A stretch of DNA of 64,000 nucleotides from CAYVMD01 sp964452465 (lineage in GTDB: Bacteria; Armatimonadota; JACIXR01), in contig CAYVMD010000006.1 of NCBI GenBank assembly GCA_964452465.1, forward strand, positions 1 through 64,000. Reading direction: 5' to 3'. The notes under the pieces were generated by a model. The model did not search any database. It saw only the letters and a program-made list of their open reading frames with translations, and was not told the origin of the DNA. The position numbers were made by a program, and so were the translations under genes. The first letter of the stretch is position 1. Each line of letters starts with the position of its first letter. This document shows, in pieces, positions 33,872 through 41,810 of this stretch.

Positions 33872-34636
33872 ATGTTAAAGGGTAAAAGAGGGTTTACATT
33901 GATAGAGCTATTGGTGGTCATAGCTATCATCGCCATTCTCGCGGCGATACTCTTCCCAGTATTCAGCCGAGCAAGGGAACAGGCGAGGAAGACAGCTTGT
34001 CTCTCCAATATGAAGCAGATAGGAATGGCGTTGGCTATGTATACCCAAGATTGGGATGAAACACTTCCCTTCTGGTGGTTCCGCTGCTGGGGTGGACCTA
34101 ATGTAGGTGGCTTGTATTGGCATGAGCAGCTTATGCCCTATGTGAAGAACCTCGATGTTTTTAGATGCCCCAGTGCTAGTGTGGAATGGCAAGCTCCGTG
34201 TGGGTGTTATCCAGGCACTGTAGGTAGACCCCAGAATAACATAAGATGCAACTATGGTTATCATGACAACATGTTGGCCGGCAGTGACGGAATTAACAGG
34301 TTAGCCAGGCAAGCATCTCCAGCGGAAACAGTGGTAATAGCGGACGCTTTTGACAACTGGATGACTCCTTACGCACCGATGAGTGCAGGGGGGATAATTG
34401 CAAAGGTTGCTTTCGCTAATATCCCGGACAAGTTTAACACCCCAGGTTTTAGCTGCGGTTGCCCGCCTACAATTAGCTTGCCTCTCGATGTGGCCCTTGA
34501 TAAGTGGGCTCGACACTCGGGAGGAGCAGTCCTCGTCTTTGCGGATGGACACGCGAAGTGGTATAAAGGCGACCAGATAAAATCTCGATGTCGGGGAGGC
34601 ACCCTTCGCATAAGTTGTCCTGATATAAGACAGTAA
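33872..34636 (+). CDS. Type II/IV pseudopilin, H-X9-DG (DUF1559-type)
   Basis: 254 aa. MLKGKRG|FTLIELLVV is a class III signal peptide with Glu at +5, followed by the same SRAREQARKTACLSNMKQIG and MYTQDWDE segment as the pseudopilin at 16381. The globular part differs but ends with ARHSGGAVLVFADGHAKWY and a Cys-rich tail. Paired cysteines (CGCYPG, CGCPPT) suggest disulfides outside the cytoplasm. It is made from its own promoter, carries the long structured leader and ends with the G6AGGC hairpin. Function: minor pilin or pseudopilin of a secretion or pilus system, partner genes not in the window. Confidence 0.9.
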   Translation: MLKGKRGFTLIELLVVIAIIAILAAILFPVFSRAREQARKTACLSNMKQIGMALAMYTQDWDETLPFWWFRCWGGPNVGGLYWHEQLMPYVKNLDVFRCPSASVEWQAPCGCYPGTVGRPQNNIRCNYGYHDNMLAGSDGINRLARQASPAETVVIADAFDNWMTPYAPMSAGGIIAKVAFANIPDKFNTPGFSCGCPPTISLPLDVALDKWARHSGGAVLVFADGHAKWYKGDQIKSRCRGGTLRISCPDIRQ

Positions 34637-34645
34637 ACGAAGCAA

Positions 34646-34669
34646 GGGGGGAGGCGAAAGCCTCCCCCC
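34646..34669 (+). terminator. G6AGGC hairpin after the second pseudopilin gene
   Basis: GGGGGGAGGC pairs with GCCTCCCCCC around a GAAA tetraloop, ten bases after the stop. It is followed by an A-rich stretch instead of T residues, as at the first pseudopilin gene. Confidence 0.6.
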
Positions 34670-34745
34670 AATTTATAAAAAAGAAAATATATCTTAAAAT
34701 GTAGCCCGCTGGAGGCTTTCCCAGCAGGGGGATAGAGGGATTTCC

Positions 34746-34774
34746 TTGACCTGGGTCTACTTTTCCTCTTAAAT
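34746..34774 (+). promoter_or_regulatory. Promoter of the Fe-S protein/ThuA/pseudopilin run
   Basis: TTGACC (34746-34751), 17-base spacer, TTAAAT (34769-34774), about 32 bases before the start codon, with GGGAGG between. Confidence 0.6.
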
Positions 34775-34805
34775 TCTTCGAAAATCCCTATAGGGAGGCG
34801 ATTTT

Positions 34806-35786
34806 ATGCTTACTTCTGAGAAGGTCAAGGAATACGCTAAAAGACACGGAGCGGATATAGTGGGAGTGGGCTCCATGGATAGATTCGAGGGGGCGCCTAG
34901 AGAAATGGATCCAAGATATATCTTCCCCTCTGCGAAGGCGATCATTGGCTTCGGCTTCCGCATCCCCAGGGGTTGCTTTAGGGGAATAGAGGAGGGAACT
35001 TATTTCGCCGCTTATCCCTCTATGGGTTATTCCTTTATTAACCTGGTTTACGCCCCCATTGTGCTCTACGAAGTCTGCAAGATGCTCGAGGACGAAGGCT
35101 ACGAGGCGACTCCCATCCAGAACATGGTGATCGGCTCCTCGGTCGATATATTGAAGGGGCATAAAACTAATCTGAGCAGATCGGTTTCGCCCCACAAGCC
35201 TGCCCCCGATGTCCTTCTTCATTTTCGTATCTCCGCTGTTATCTGTGGGATGGGGGAGATCGGCTATAGCAAATTATTCCTCTCCCCTGAGTTCGGTCCT
35301 CGCCAGAGGCTGGCTTTCATCCTAACCGATGCTCCCTTGGAGCCGGACCCCATCTTCGAGGGACAAATTTGCGATAAATGCATGAGGTGTGTAAGCGAGT
35401 GCTCGGGCAAGGCGATATCGGCTGCGGAAACGGTGAAGGTTAAAATCGCGGGGAGGGAATTCGAATGGGGGAAATTGGATGAGGAACGTTGTATGCTTGC
35501 TTATACGGGTGGTGCGAAAGAGACCTCTCCTTTTCTTCCTCCCGATTATCCCTATGGGGATATCGAAAAGGTGGAAACAGGTGCAGGTTATGCCAATCCC
35601 GCCTTTCGGGAACTATGCAAAATACCCTATAATGCTTCCTCCCTCAGCGTATTTCATCATCTTGGTGCTATAGAGGGGGCAAGGGGATGCATCCGTGCTT
35701 GTATGATGCACCTCGAGGAGACAGGCAGGATAAAGGCGAGGTTTAAGGAGCCTTTTAGAAAGAGTCGACCCTGGAGCCTCGTCTGA
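34806..35786 (+). CDS. Epoxyqueuosine reductase-like (QueG/COG1600-type) 4Fe-4S protein
   Basis: 326 aa. The N-terminal part (VKEYAKRHGADIVGVGSMDR, KAIIGFGFRIP) resembles the cobalamin-binding half of QueG and reductive dehalogenases. A first cluster motif is C189-x2-C192-x2-C195-x3-C199 (CDKCMRCVSEC). A second is incomplete (GCIRACMMH near residue 297). True QueG has two full 4Fe-4S motifs and HEAT-like repeats at the C-terminus, which are absent here, so this is a relative rather than the tRNA enzyme. The substrate is unknown. First gene of a run with ThuA and a pseudopilin. Confidence 0.7.
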   Translation: MLTSEKVKEYAKRHGADIVGVGSMDRFEGAPREMDPRYIFPSAKAIIGFGFRIPRGCFRGIEEGTYFAAYPSMGYSFINLVYAPIVLYEVCKMLEDEGYEATPIQNMVIGSSVDILKGHKTNLSRSVSPHKPAPDVLLHFRISAVICGMGEIGYSKLFLSPEFGPRQRLAFILTDAPLEPDPIFEGQICDKCMRCVSECSGKAISAAETVKVKIAGREFEWGKLDEERCMLAYTGGAKETSPFLPPDYPYGDIEKVETGAGYANPAFRELCKIPYNASSLSVFHHLGAIEGARGCIRACMMHLEETGRIKARFKEPFRKSRPWSLV

Positions 35787-35823
35787 GTTATAATGGAGGA
35801 AATCTCCCCAAGGAGGGATCGTC

Positions 35824-36516
35824 ATGTCCGTGATACAGGAAGTAAAGCGAGTGTTCTACTTTAACCTATCCATGGGCTTCTGCCACGAAACCACCGCCAC
35901 CGCAGCGGATGTAATCACCCGGTTAGGATGGCGTTCCCAGCCCCGTTTCATCACCACCGCCAGCGAGGACTGGAGGCTTATAACGCGGGATATTCTGAAG
36001 GATTACGATGCCCTCATTTTCTACACCACTGGCGAACTCCCCTTCACCGAGGAGCAGAAGAAGGCGCTCTTGGATTTCATCAAGGAAGGCAAGGGCTTCG
36101 TGGGGATCCATAGCGCGGTTGATACCTTCTACCAGTGGTCGGAGTATGGGGAAATGATCGGTGGATACTTCAATGGGCACCCCTGGCATCAAAAGGTGAG
36201 GGTGATCGTTGAGGACAACACCCATCCCGCTACAAGACATTTGGGGGGGACCTGGGAAGTGGTGGACGAGATATACCAGGTGAGGGATTGGTCGAGGGAG
36301 AAGGTGAAGGTACTAATGAGGTTGGATCCCGCCTCTGTGGATATCTCTAAGGGAGCAAGGGAAGATCAGGATTACGCCCTCGCTTGGTGCAAGACATACG
36401 GCAAAGGGCGAATCCTCTACACCGCCCTTGGACATCCCGTGGAACTTTGGTGGGATGAGAAGTTCCAACAGCATCTCCTCGGCGCCATCCTCTGGGCGAT
36501 GGGGGTGCTCGAATAA
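35824..36516 (+). CDS. ThuA-domain protein (trehalose-utilisation-like)
   Basis: 230 aa. The ThuA class I glutamine-amidotransferase-like fold is shown by YDALIFYTTGELPFTEEQKK, LLDFIKEGKGFVGIHSAVDT, IGGYFNGHPWHQKV and the late TALGHPVELW. In the family, Gly-His-Ser-Ala and the His-Pro motifs line the ligand site. Members occur with sugar-degradation genes, but the reaction is not known. AAGGAGG lies about seven bases before the start. Its stop overlaps the likely start of the following pseudopilin by one base. Confidence 0.85.
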   Translation: MSVIQEVKRVFYFNLSMGFCHETTATAADVITRLGWRSQPRFITTASEDWRLITRDILKDYDALIFYTTGELPFTEEQKKALLDFIKEGKGFVGIHSAVDTFYQWSEYGEMIGGYFNGHPWHQKVRVIVEDNTHPATRHLGGTWEVVDEIYQVRDWSREKVKVLMRLDPASVDISKGAREDQDYALAWCKTYGKGRILYTALGHPVELWWDEKFQQHLLGAILWAMGVLE

Positions 36517-37223
36517 TTAGGAAGGGCGGTTTCACCCTCTTAGAATTATTGGTCGTTATAGCTATTATCAGCATCCTTGCTTCCATCTTGTTTCCCATAT
36601 TCAGCGAGGCAAGAGAGAGGGCACGGCAATCGGTTTGCCTGAGCAACCTCAAGCAACTTTACCTCGCTTTTTCCATGTATCTACAGGATTACGACGAGTT
36701 CTTTCCCTGCAATAGCGATCCTTTCCTTTGGATGGGGAGAAACTGGCGACCGTTAATTTCCCCCTACATCAGGGGTATAAGGATCAAAAGTAACCCTTAC
36801 GGCTACAAGGCGCCCATTCAAACCGAGCATTCCGATGTCTTCCTTTGTCCTTCCGATGTCCAGGCACCCGCGAAATGGGAGAGGACTTCCTATGGCTATT
36901 CCTTAGCCTTCTACCATTCTAAATGGCAGGTGAATTCCATGAAGCAATGGACGGATGCGTTGAGGAGCGATATACCATCCATTCCTCAAACCCTCTCTTC
37001 CGTCCTTTACCCAGATAAAAAGGCTCTCCTGGGGGAATGGCTTTCCAATCATGAAAGGATAAAAGACGATAAAGGTTGGTGGTGTTATGAGGGAGCAAGG
37101 AATTTCCTCTTCGTGGATGGACACTGCAAGTTCCTGCGGGCGAGCGAGCTTAGGCTTGCCAACGATGGCTATCCCGACATAAACCTTACCATTGATGGCA
37201 TAGAGGGAAAAGATATAGAATGA
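36516..37223 (+). CDS. Type II/IV pseudopilin with a probable ATT start
   Basis: About 235 aa. The class III signal peptide RKGG|FTLLELLVVIAIISIL is complete only if translation begins at ATT 36516 (giving M-RKGGF). The next standard start (TTG 36549) would lie inside the pilin helix and remove the processing site. There is no ATG, GTG or TTG upstream in frame before other stops. GGGGGTG lies nine bases before the ATT, and the ThuA stop overlaps it (TAATT). The globular part has SEARERARQSVCLSNLKQL and the late FLFVDGHCKFLRASEL. It lacks the Cys-rich tail and leader RNA of the other two. Confidence 0.8.
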   Translation: MRKGGFTLLELLVVIAIISILASILFPIFSEARERARQSVCLSNLKQLYLAFSMYLQDYDEFFPCNSDPFLWMGRNWRPLISPYIRGIRIKSNPYGYKAPIQTEHSDVFLCPSDVQAPAKWERTSYGYSLAFYHSKWQVNSMKQWTDALRSDIPSIPQTLSSVLYPDKKALLGEWLSNHERIKDDKGWWCYEGARNFLFVDGHCKFLRASELRLANDGYPDINLTIDGIEGKDIE

Positions 37224-37239
37224 AAGGACGGGTGATTAG

Positions 37240-40200
37240 ATGATGAGGAAGATCTTCTTTGTCTGCGTGGTTTTAACCGCTTTGTCCTTCGTTTGGTCAC
37301 AGCCCGCTTGGCATCAACTTTACCTGGATGGGGGAGGTTATTGGAAGGGGAGGATTCGCTTAGAAGTGGAGAATCCAACCTCCCAGGATGTTAAGGGGGA
37401 GACGATCCGGATTAAGGTGGGAGCAAATCCCGAAGAATTGAATTTGGTGGGAGAGGAAGCCAAGGGTCTGCGTGTCTGCGATGAAGAAGGAAGGGAACTC
37501 CTCTTCGACATACTCTCCTCTGCTGGGGGTTGTAAGCGTTCGGGGAAATTGACCAAGGGGGATATGCTTCTTCTGCCCGTGGAGGTGAAGACAGGGGAGA
37601 AGAAGGGATATTTCGTCTACTACGGCAACGAAGATGCCTGGGGAGTGCCTGATTTTTGGAGGGGTGGGTTATACAACGGGGGATTTGAGATAGGGAAGGA
37701 TTCTCCCGAGGATTGGTCGGCGGTGGAAACGGATGCCTACCACCAGGTTTTCTGGGTTAAGGAGAATCCCCATTCAGGGAGATATTGTGCGAAGACGGTC
37801 GTTAGGATGGGTGCTTCCCCATCTTGGGTGAAGTACCATCAGACGAACATCCCTATCGTGGAGGGCAGAAGGTATATCCTACGCGCCTGGGTGAAAGCGA
37901 AGGATGTAAAGGGGATGGCGGGATGGTTCATACATGTTTTCGGCAATAAGGGATGGCTTATCAACCAGGTTTTGAATGCTGGTGAGGGAACTTACGATTG
38001 GAGGGAGATAACCTATGAATTCGTTGCCCCCGAAAGCGCTACCAACGCCACTATCGGTACCGTGCTTTACGGCACGGGCACCGCTTGGTTCGATGATGTC
38101 TCCCTCCAACCCGCTGAGCCGATGGAAAACCTACTGCGGATTTCCATCGGTGGGAGGGAGGAAATGAGGCTAAGGGAGATAAGGGGCGGGGACAGAGAAA
38201 ACAGGGCAAGTTTCTTCCAGGAGATAAAGGTGCGTAACTTCTCCAATTCCCCTAAGGGGGGAGTTCTTATCTCCTTGGAGTTGAACCGCTTGCGCCGATA
38301 CATCCCCTCCCTTAAATTCCGCATCCTCGATCCCGAGACGAAGAAAACCTGTCCCTATATCAAATTCGAGGATATCCTTCTCTTCATCACCTCTCTTCCT
38401 CCCAAGAGCGAGAAGGTCTTCCTCCTCTATCCCGACGAGAAGGGCGAGGAGATGGACCTTCAGCAGTTGATAACCAGCAAGGTCAACCTGGTGAAAAATC
38501 CCTCCTTTGAGGAAGAGGACGAGAATCACCTCCCTGCCTATTGGCAAGGTGGATTTGAGATGGAGAAAAGGGAGGGGAGAGCGGTGATCGTTTCCTCCCT
38601 GCGGGAGGGAAATGTCGTCCTCGGCATCCCCTCCCTCGATAGTAGGGACCCTGCGCTTGGGAATAAATGCGCCCGTTTAGAGATCCCCGAGGGTGCTCCC
38701 CTTCGCTGGGTAGGTTGGCATCAGGAGATCCCGGCTAACCCCAATACCACCCATCTTTATCTTGGTTTCCTCAAAACGGAAAACCTCAAGGGGGAGGTCG
38801 TCCTCTACGGACACTTTCACGACAAGGAGGGCAAGCTCTGCCAGGGAGCGCAGTATTTCCAAACCGCTCCTGCCTTATCCGGCACTCGCCCTTGGACGCT
38901 CACCTATTCCCTCCTCCAGACTCCCTATGATTGTGCCTCCGTGGAGCTCCATTTAACGGTGAACGCCCATGGCATCGTCTATCACGATGGCATATTCTTT
39001 GCTGAGGTGGAGAAAGGGATATGGGGCAAAGCATATGCTCCTCCCTCTAAAGAAATGCTCAATGTCTGGCAGGTTGATCCCTTGATCAAGGTTTTCCAGG
39101 ACGATGTGCCCGGACCCGCCCCTAAGGAGATAAGGTTATATTGCGCCATTAACGAGAGAGAATCCCTTCAGTTGGCGTTCCGAAGCGAGAAGGGGCTCAA
39201 GGGGGTAAGGATATCGGTGAGAAAGCCAATGAATAAAGCGGGGCAAACCCTCCCCGATGTTAAAGTTAACCTTGTGGGCTATGTGCCCATAGATGTTCCC
39301 TCTGCTTATTATTCCTCTCCCGCTCAAGCGCCCTGGTATAGGTTGGTGCCCAAGGGGACGCCGGGAAGCGATGGCTGGGCAGGCTACTGGCCTGATCCTC
39401 TTCTCCCTAACAAGCCCTTCGACCTACAAGCTCAAACCACTCAGCCCATTTGGCTGACGGTCCAGGTTCCTCCCAATGCCTCTCCTGGCGAATACAAGTC
39501 CCTCATCACTATCCAGGGGGAAAATGCCCAAATAAGCATACCCCTCACTATAAAGGTGTGGGGCTTCTCCCTTCCGAAGAGCCCTTCCCTCAAGGTCATA
39601 TTCGATTTCCACTCTGATGCTGGCTTGGATTTGAAGAGTTGGTATAGGTTCTATGCGGAGCATCGTATCTCTCCCAATACGATTCGCCCTGAGCCCACGA
39701 TAGATTATAAGGATGGGCAGGTGAGCCTTAATACATCGGGCTTCGATGAGATGGCGCATTATTGCCTCGATGACTTGGGGATGAGCGTCGTTTATCTCCC
39801 CGGCTTTTTCTACATGATGGGGTGGGGCTTTTCGCCAAAGCAGATGTTTGGCTACGAGGCATTTACTCCCGAGTTTAATCTTGCCTTTTCCCAATGCTAC
39901 CGTGCCTTCCTCAACCATTTAAAGGAGAAGGGATGGAAGGACAAGTTCGTCTATTATGTTGCGGATGAACCCCACTACTGGTTTCCCAAGGTCGGGGAAA
40001 ATATGGAGAAGATGTGCGATCTCATCCATTCAGTATCCCGAGACATACCCATCTACTCCAGCGTTTGGAATTATGTGGGGGATTGGGTAGGATATCTCGA
40101 TATATGGGGAGTGGGACCGCACGGCTCCTGCCCCGTGGACAAGATGGAGGAGTTGAAAAGGAGCGGGGCAAAGCTCTGGTTCACCACCGATGGACATATG

Positions 40201-40713
40201 TGCATAGATACCCCTTATCTGGCGATCGAGAGGCTCCTGCCCTATCTCTGCTGGAAGTACGGGGTGGAAGGCTACGAATTCTGGGGGCTCAATTGGTGGA
40301 CATATAATCCCTATGAGAAGGGATGGCATGCTTTCCTTCCCCATACCTTCACCGAGGGAGGGGAGGCTACGATGATAAGATATCCCAATGGCGATGGTTT
40401 CCTTTCCTACCCGCCGGTGGATAAGAATTACAAGGAGCCAGTGTCCACCATTCGCCTGGAGCAAGTAAGGGAGGGCATAGAGGATTACGAGTATCTCGTT
40501 CTTTTGGATAGGTTGGTGGCGGAGGCAAGAGGAAAGGGAATGGATGTCTCTCGGGCAAGCAGGATTTTGGAAAGGGCAAGGGCGCTCGTCTTCATTCCCA
40601 ACAAGGGAGGCTTGAGATCCCTTTCCCTGCTCCCTCGTCCCTCGGAGGTTGCAGAAATACGAAGGGCAATGGGAGAGGAGATAGAGAGGCTCCTTAGAGA
40701 AAGAAAGGAATAG
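37240..40713 (+). CDS. Large secreted DUF4091 glycoside hydrolase-like protein with CBM-like domains
   Basis: 1157 aa with a signal peptide (residues 1-20, ending VWSQ). Residues about 25-130 resemble a DUF2341-type sandwich ending KKGYFVYYGNEDAW. Two CBM4/9-like jelly rolls follow, starting LYNGGFEIGKDSPEDW (about 145) and LVKNPSFEEEDENHLPAYW (about 415). The C-terminal half is a DUF4091 catalytic-type part, with FVYYVADEPHYW, AIERLLPYLCWKYGVEGYEF, NWWTYNPYEKGW and REGIEDYEYLVLLDRL. Two tandem sugar-binding domains suggest attachment to an insoluble polysaccharide. It lies 16 bases after the pseudopilin, probably on the same transcript. Substrate unknown. Confidence 0.75.
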   Translation: MMRKIFFVCVVLTALSFVWSQPAWHQLYLDGGGYWKGRIRLEVENPTSQDVKGETIRIKVGANPEELNLVGEEAKGLRVCDEEGRELLFDILSSAGGCKRSGKLTKGDMLLLPVEVKTGEKKGYFVYYGNEDAWGVPDFWRGGLYNGGFEIGKDSPEDWSAVETDAYHQVFWVKENPHSGRYCAKTVVRMGASPSWVKYHQTNIPIVEGRRYILRAWVKAKDVKGMAGWFIHVFGNKGWLINQVLNAGEGTYDWREITYEFVAPESATNATIGTVLYGTGTAWFDDVSLQPAEPMENLLRISIGGREEMRLREIRGGDRENRASFFQEIKVRNFSNSPKGGVLISLELNRLRRYIPSLKFRILDPETKKTCPYIKFEDILLFITSLPPKSEKVFLLYPDEKGEEMDLQQLITSKVNLVKNPSFEEEDENHLPAYWQGGFEMEKREGRAVIVSSLREGNVVLGIPSLDSRDPALGNKCARLEIPEGAPLRWVGWHQEIPANPNTTHLYLGFLKTENLKGEVVLYGHFHDKEGKLCQGAQYFQTAPALSGTRPWTLTYSLLQTPYDCASVELHLTVNAHGIVYHDGIFFAEVEKGIWGKAYAPPSKEMLNVWQVDPLIKVFQDDVPGPAPKEIRLYCAINERESLQLAFRSEKGLKGVRISVRKPMNKAGQTLPDVKVNLVGYVPIDVPSAYYSSPAQAPWYRLVPKGTPGSDGWAGYWPDPLLPNKPFDLQAQTTQPIWLTVQVPPNASPGEYKSLITIQGENAQISIPLTIKVWGFSLPKSPSLKVIFDFHSDAGLDLKSWYRFYAEHRISPNTIRPEPTIDYKDGQVSLNTSGFDEMAHYCLDDLGMSVVYLPGFFYMMGWGFSPKQMFGYEAFTPEFNLAFSQCYRAFLNHLKEKGWKDKFVYYVADEPHYWFPKVGENMEKMCDLIHSVSRDIPIYSSVWNYVGDWVGYLDIWGVGPHGSCPVDKMEELKRSGAKLWFTTDGHMCIDTPYLAIERLLPYLCWKYGVEGYEFWGLNWWTYNPYEKGWHAFLPHTFTEGGEATMIRYPNGDGFLSYPPVDKNYKEPVSTIRLEQVREGIEDYEYLVLLDRLVAEARGKGMDVSRASRILERARALVFIPNKGGLRSLSLLPRPSEVAEIRRAMGEEIERLLRERKE

Positions 40714-40739
40714 TTCCTCCGCTCCGGTTCGGGATCCCC

Positions 40740-41810
40740 TTAGGGGAAAAGGGCGTTTACCCTTTCCCAAAGTAGATTTTCGTTCTTTATGCGGAAGGAG
40801 GAACGAAGGACAAGCAAGGGCAATGGGGAGGTCCTACTACCCAAGAGCCTTCCCATCTTCACCCCGTCCTTAGGCGTCATCACCACCGCCTCACAGCCTT
40901 TTCCCTCAGCCTCTTTTAGAATTTCCTCTAAATCCTGTTCTTTATAAAGATAATGATCGGGATAGGAACGAAACACAACCTCCCCACTCAATTTTTCCAA
41001 GGTCCTCCTAAAGCCCTCGGGATTCCCTATCCCCGCTACCCCCATAACTTTTCTTCCCCATAAGTAATCTAAGCCTATCTCCTTCCCTTCTATTATGTCC
41101 TCTAACCGATCCGGCTCGTAATCCGCCTCCAATACCAGTGCTTTTTTGTTATATCGATATATCATCTCCTTTATCCCTTTCTTGTCCTTCGCTAAACCCG
41201 CATTGCTCAGGATTATCACATCCCCCCTCGCCAAGCCCTTCAGGCTTTCTCTTAAAGCCCCGCGAGGGAATAGCCTTCCATAGCCAAAGGGATTCAGGGC
41301 GTTTAACAACACGATCTCCAGATCCTTTTCCACCCGGAAGTATTGCAGGGCGTCATCGAGCACCACCACCGCCGCTCCTTCCTCCACCGCCTGCTCGATG
41401 GATTTTATTCGGTCCCTTCCTATCCACACGCTGATGCCCGGGAGGGAATTCGTTATGAGAAAAGCCTCATCCCCTATCTCTTCTATGCTCCTTCCCTCTG
41501 CTTTTCCTGCTTTTCCTCTTCCTCCATAGCCGGTGCAAATGACAGCCACCCTATATCCCTTCCCTTTGAGGGATCTCGCCAATTCGATGGTTAGAGGCGT
41601 CTTTCCCGTACCTCCTAAGGTTATGTTCCCTACCCCGATCACTTTACAAGGAGGTCTTAGCTTCCTTCTTTCTTGAAGGGCTCGGAAGATGAGAAAGCCA
41701 AGGGCATAAAGCGGGGTCAATAGGCAAAGGAAAAATCTTAGAAGGGCTAAAAAGGTGCCTCTTTCCCCGCTGATCGCTCTTCTCCAGGTTTCTTCCCAAC
41801 CCATCTTCAA
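40740..41810 (-). CDS. lpxK: Tetraacyldisaccharide 4'-kinase
   Basis: 356 aa, lipid A biosynthesis at the inner membrane. Residues 22-45 form the membrane anchor. The P-loop is VGNITLGGTGKTPLTIELA. ICTGYGGRGKAG, IGDEAFLI, NPFGYGRLFPRGALRESL and RSYPDHYLYKEQDL (catalytic His) match the family. One departure: the usual DDGxQH is VVLDDALQYFRV, with Ala for Gly and Tyr for His. Its start overlaps the KdtA fusion by four bases. It converges with the DUF4091 gene. Confidence 0.9.
   Translation of the reverse strand: MKMGWEETWRRAISGERGTFLALLRFFLCLLTPLYALGFLIFRALQERRKLRPPCKVIGVGNITLGGTGKTPLTIELARSLKGKGYRVAVICTGYGGRGKAGKAEGRSIEEIGDEAFLITNSLPGISVWIGRDRIKSIEQAVEEGAAVVVLDDALQYFRVEKDLEIVLLNALNPFGYGRLFPRGALRESLKGLARGDVIILSNAGLAKDKKGIKEMIYRYNKKALVLEADYEPDRLEDIIEGKEIGLDYLWGRKVMGVAGIGNPEGFRRTLEKLSGEVVFRSYPDHYLYKEQDLEEILKEAEGKGCEAVVMTPKDGVKMGRLLGSRTSPLPLLVLRSSFRIKNENLLWERVNALFP

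Noticed and set aside
40367..40770. Minus-strand open frames at the end of the DUF4091 gene
   Set aside because: Low-complexity shadows of the coding strand, without start signals.
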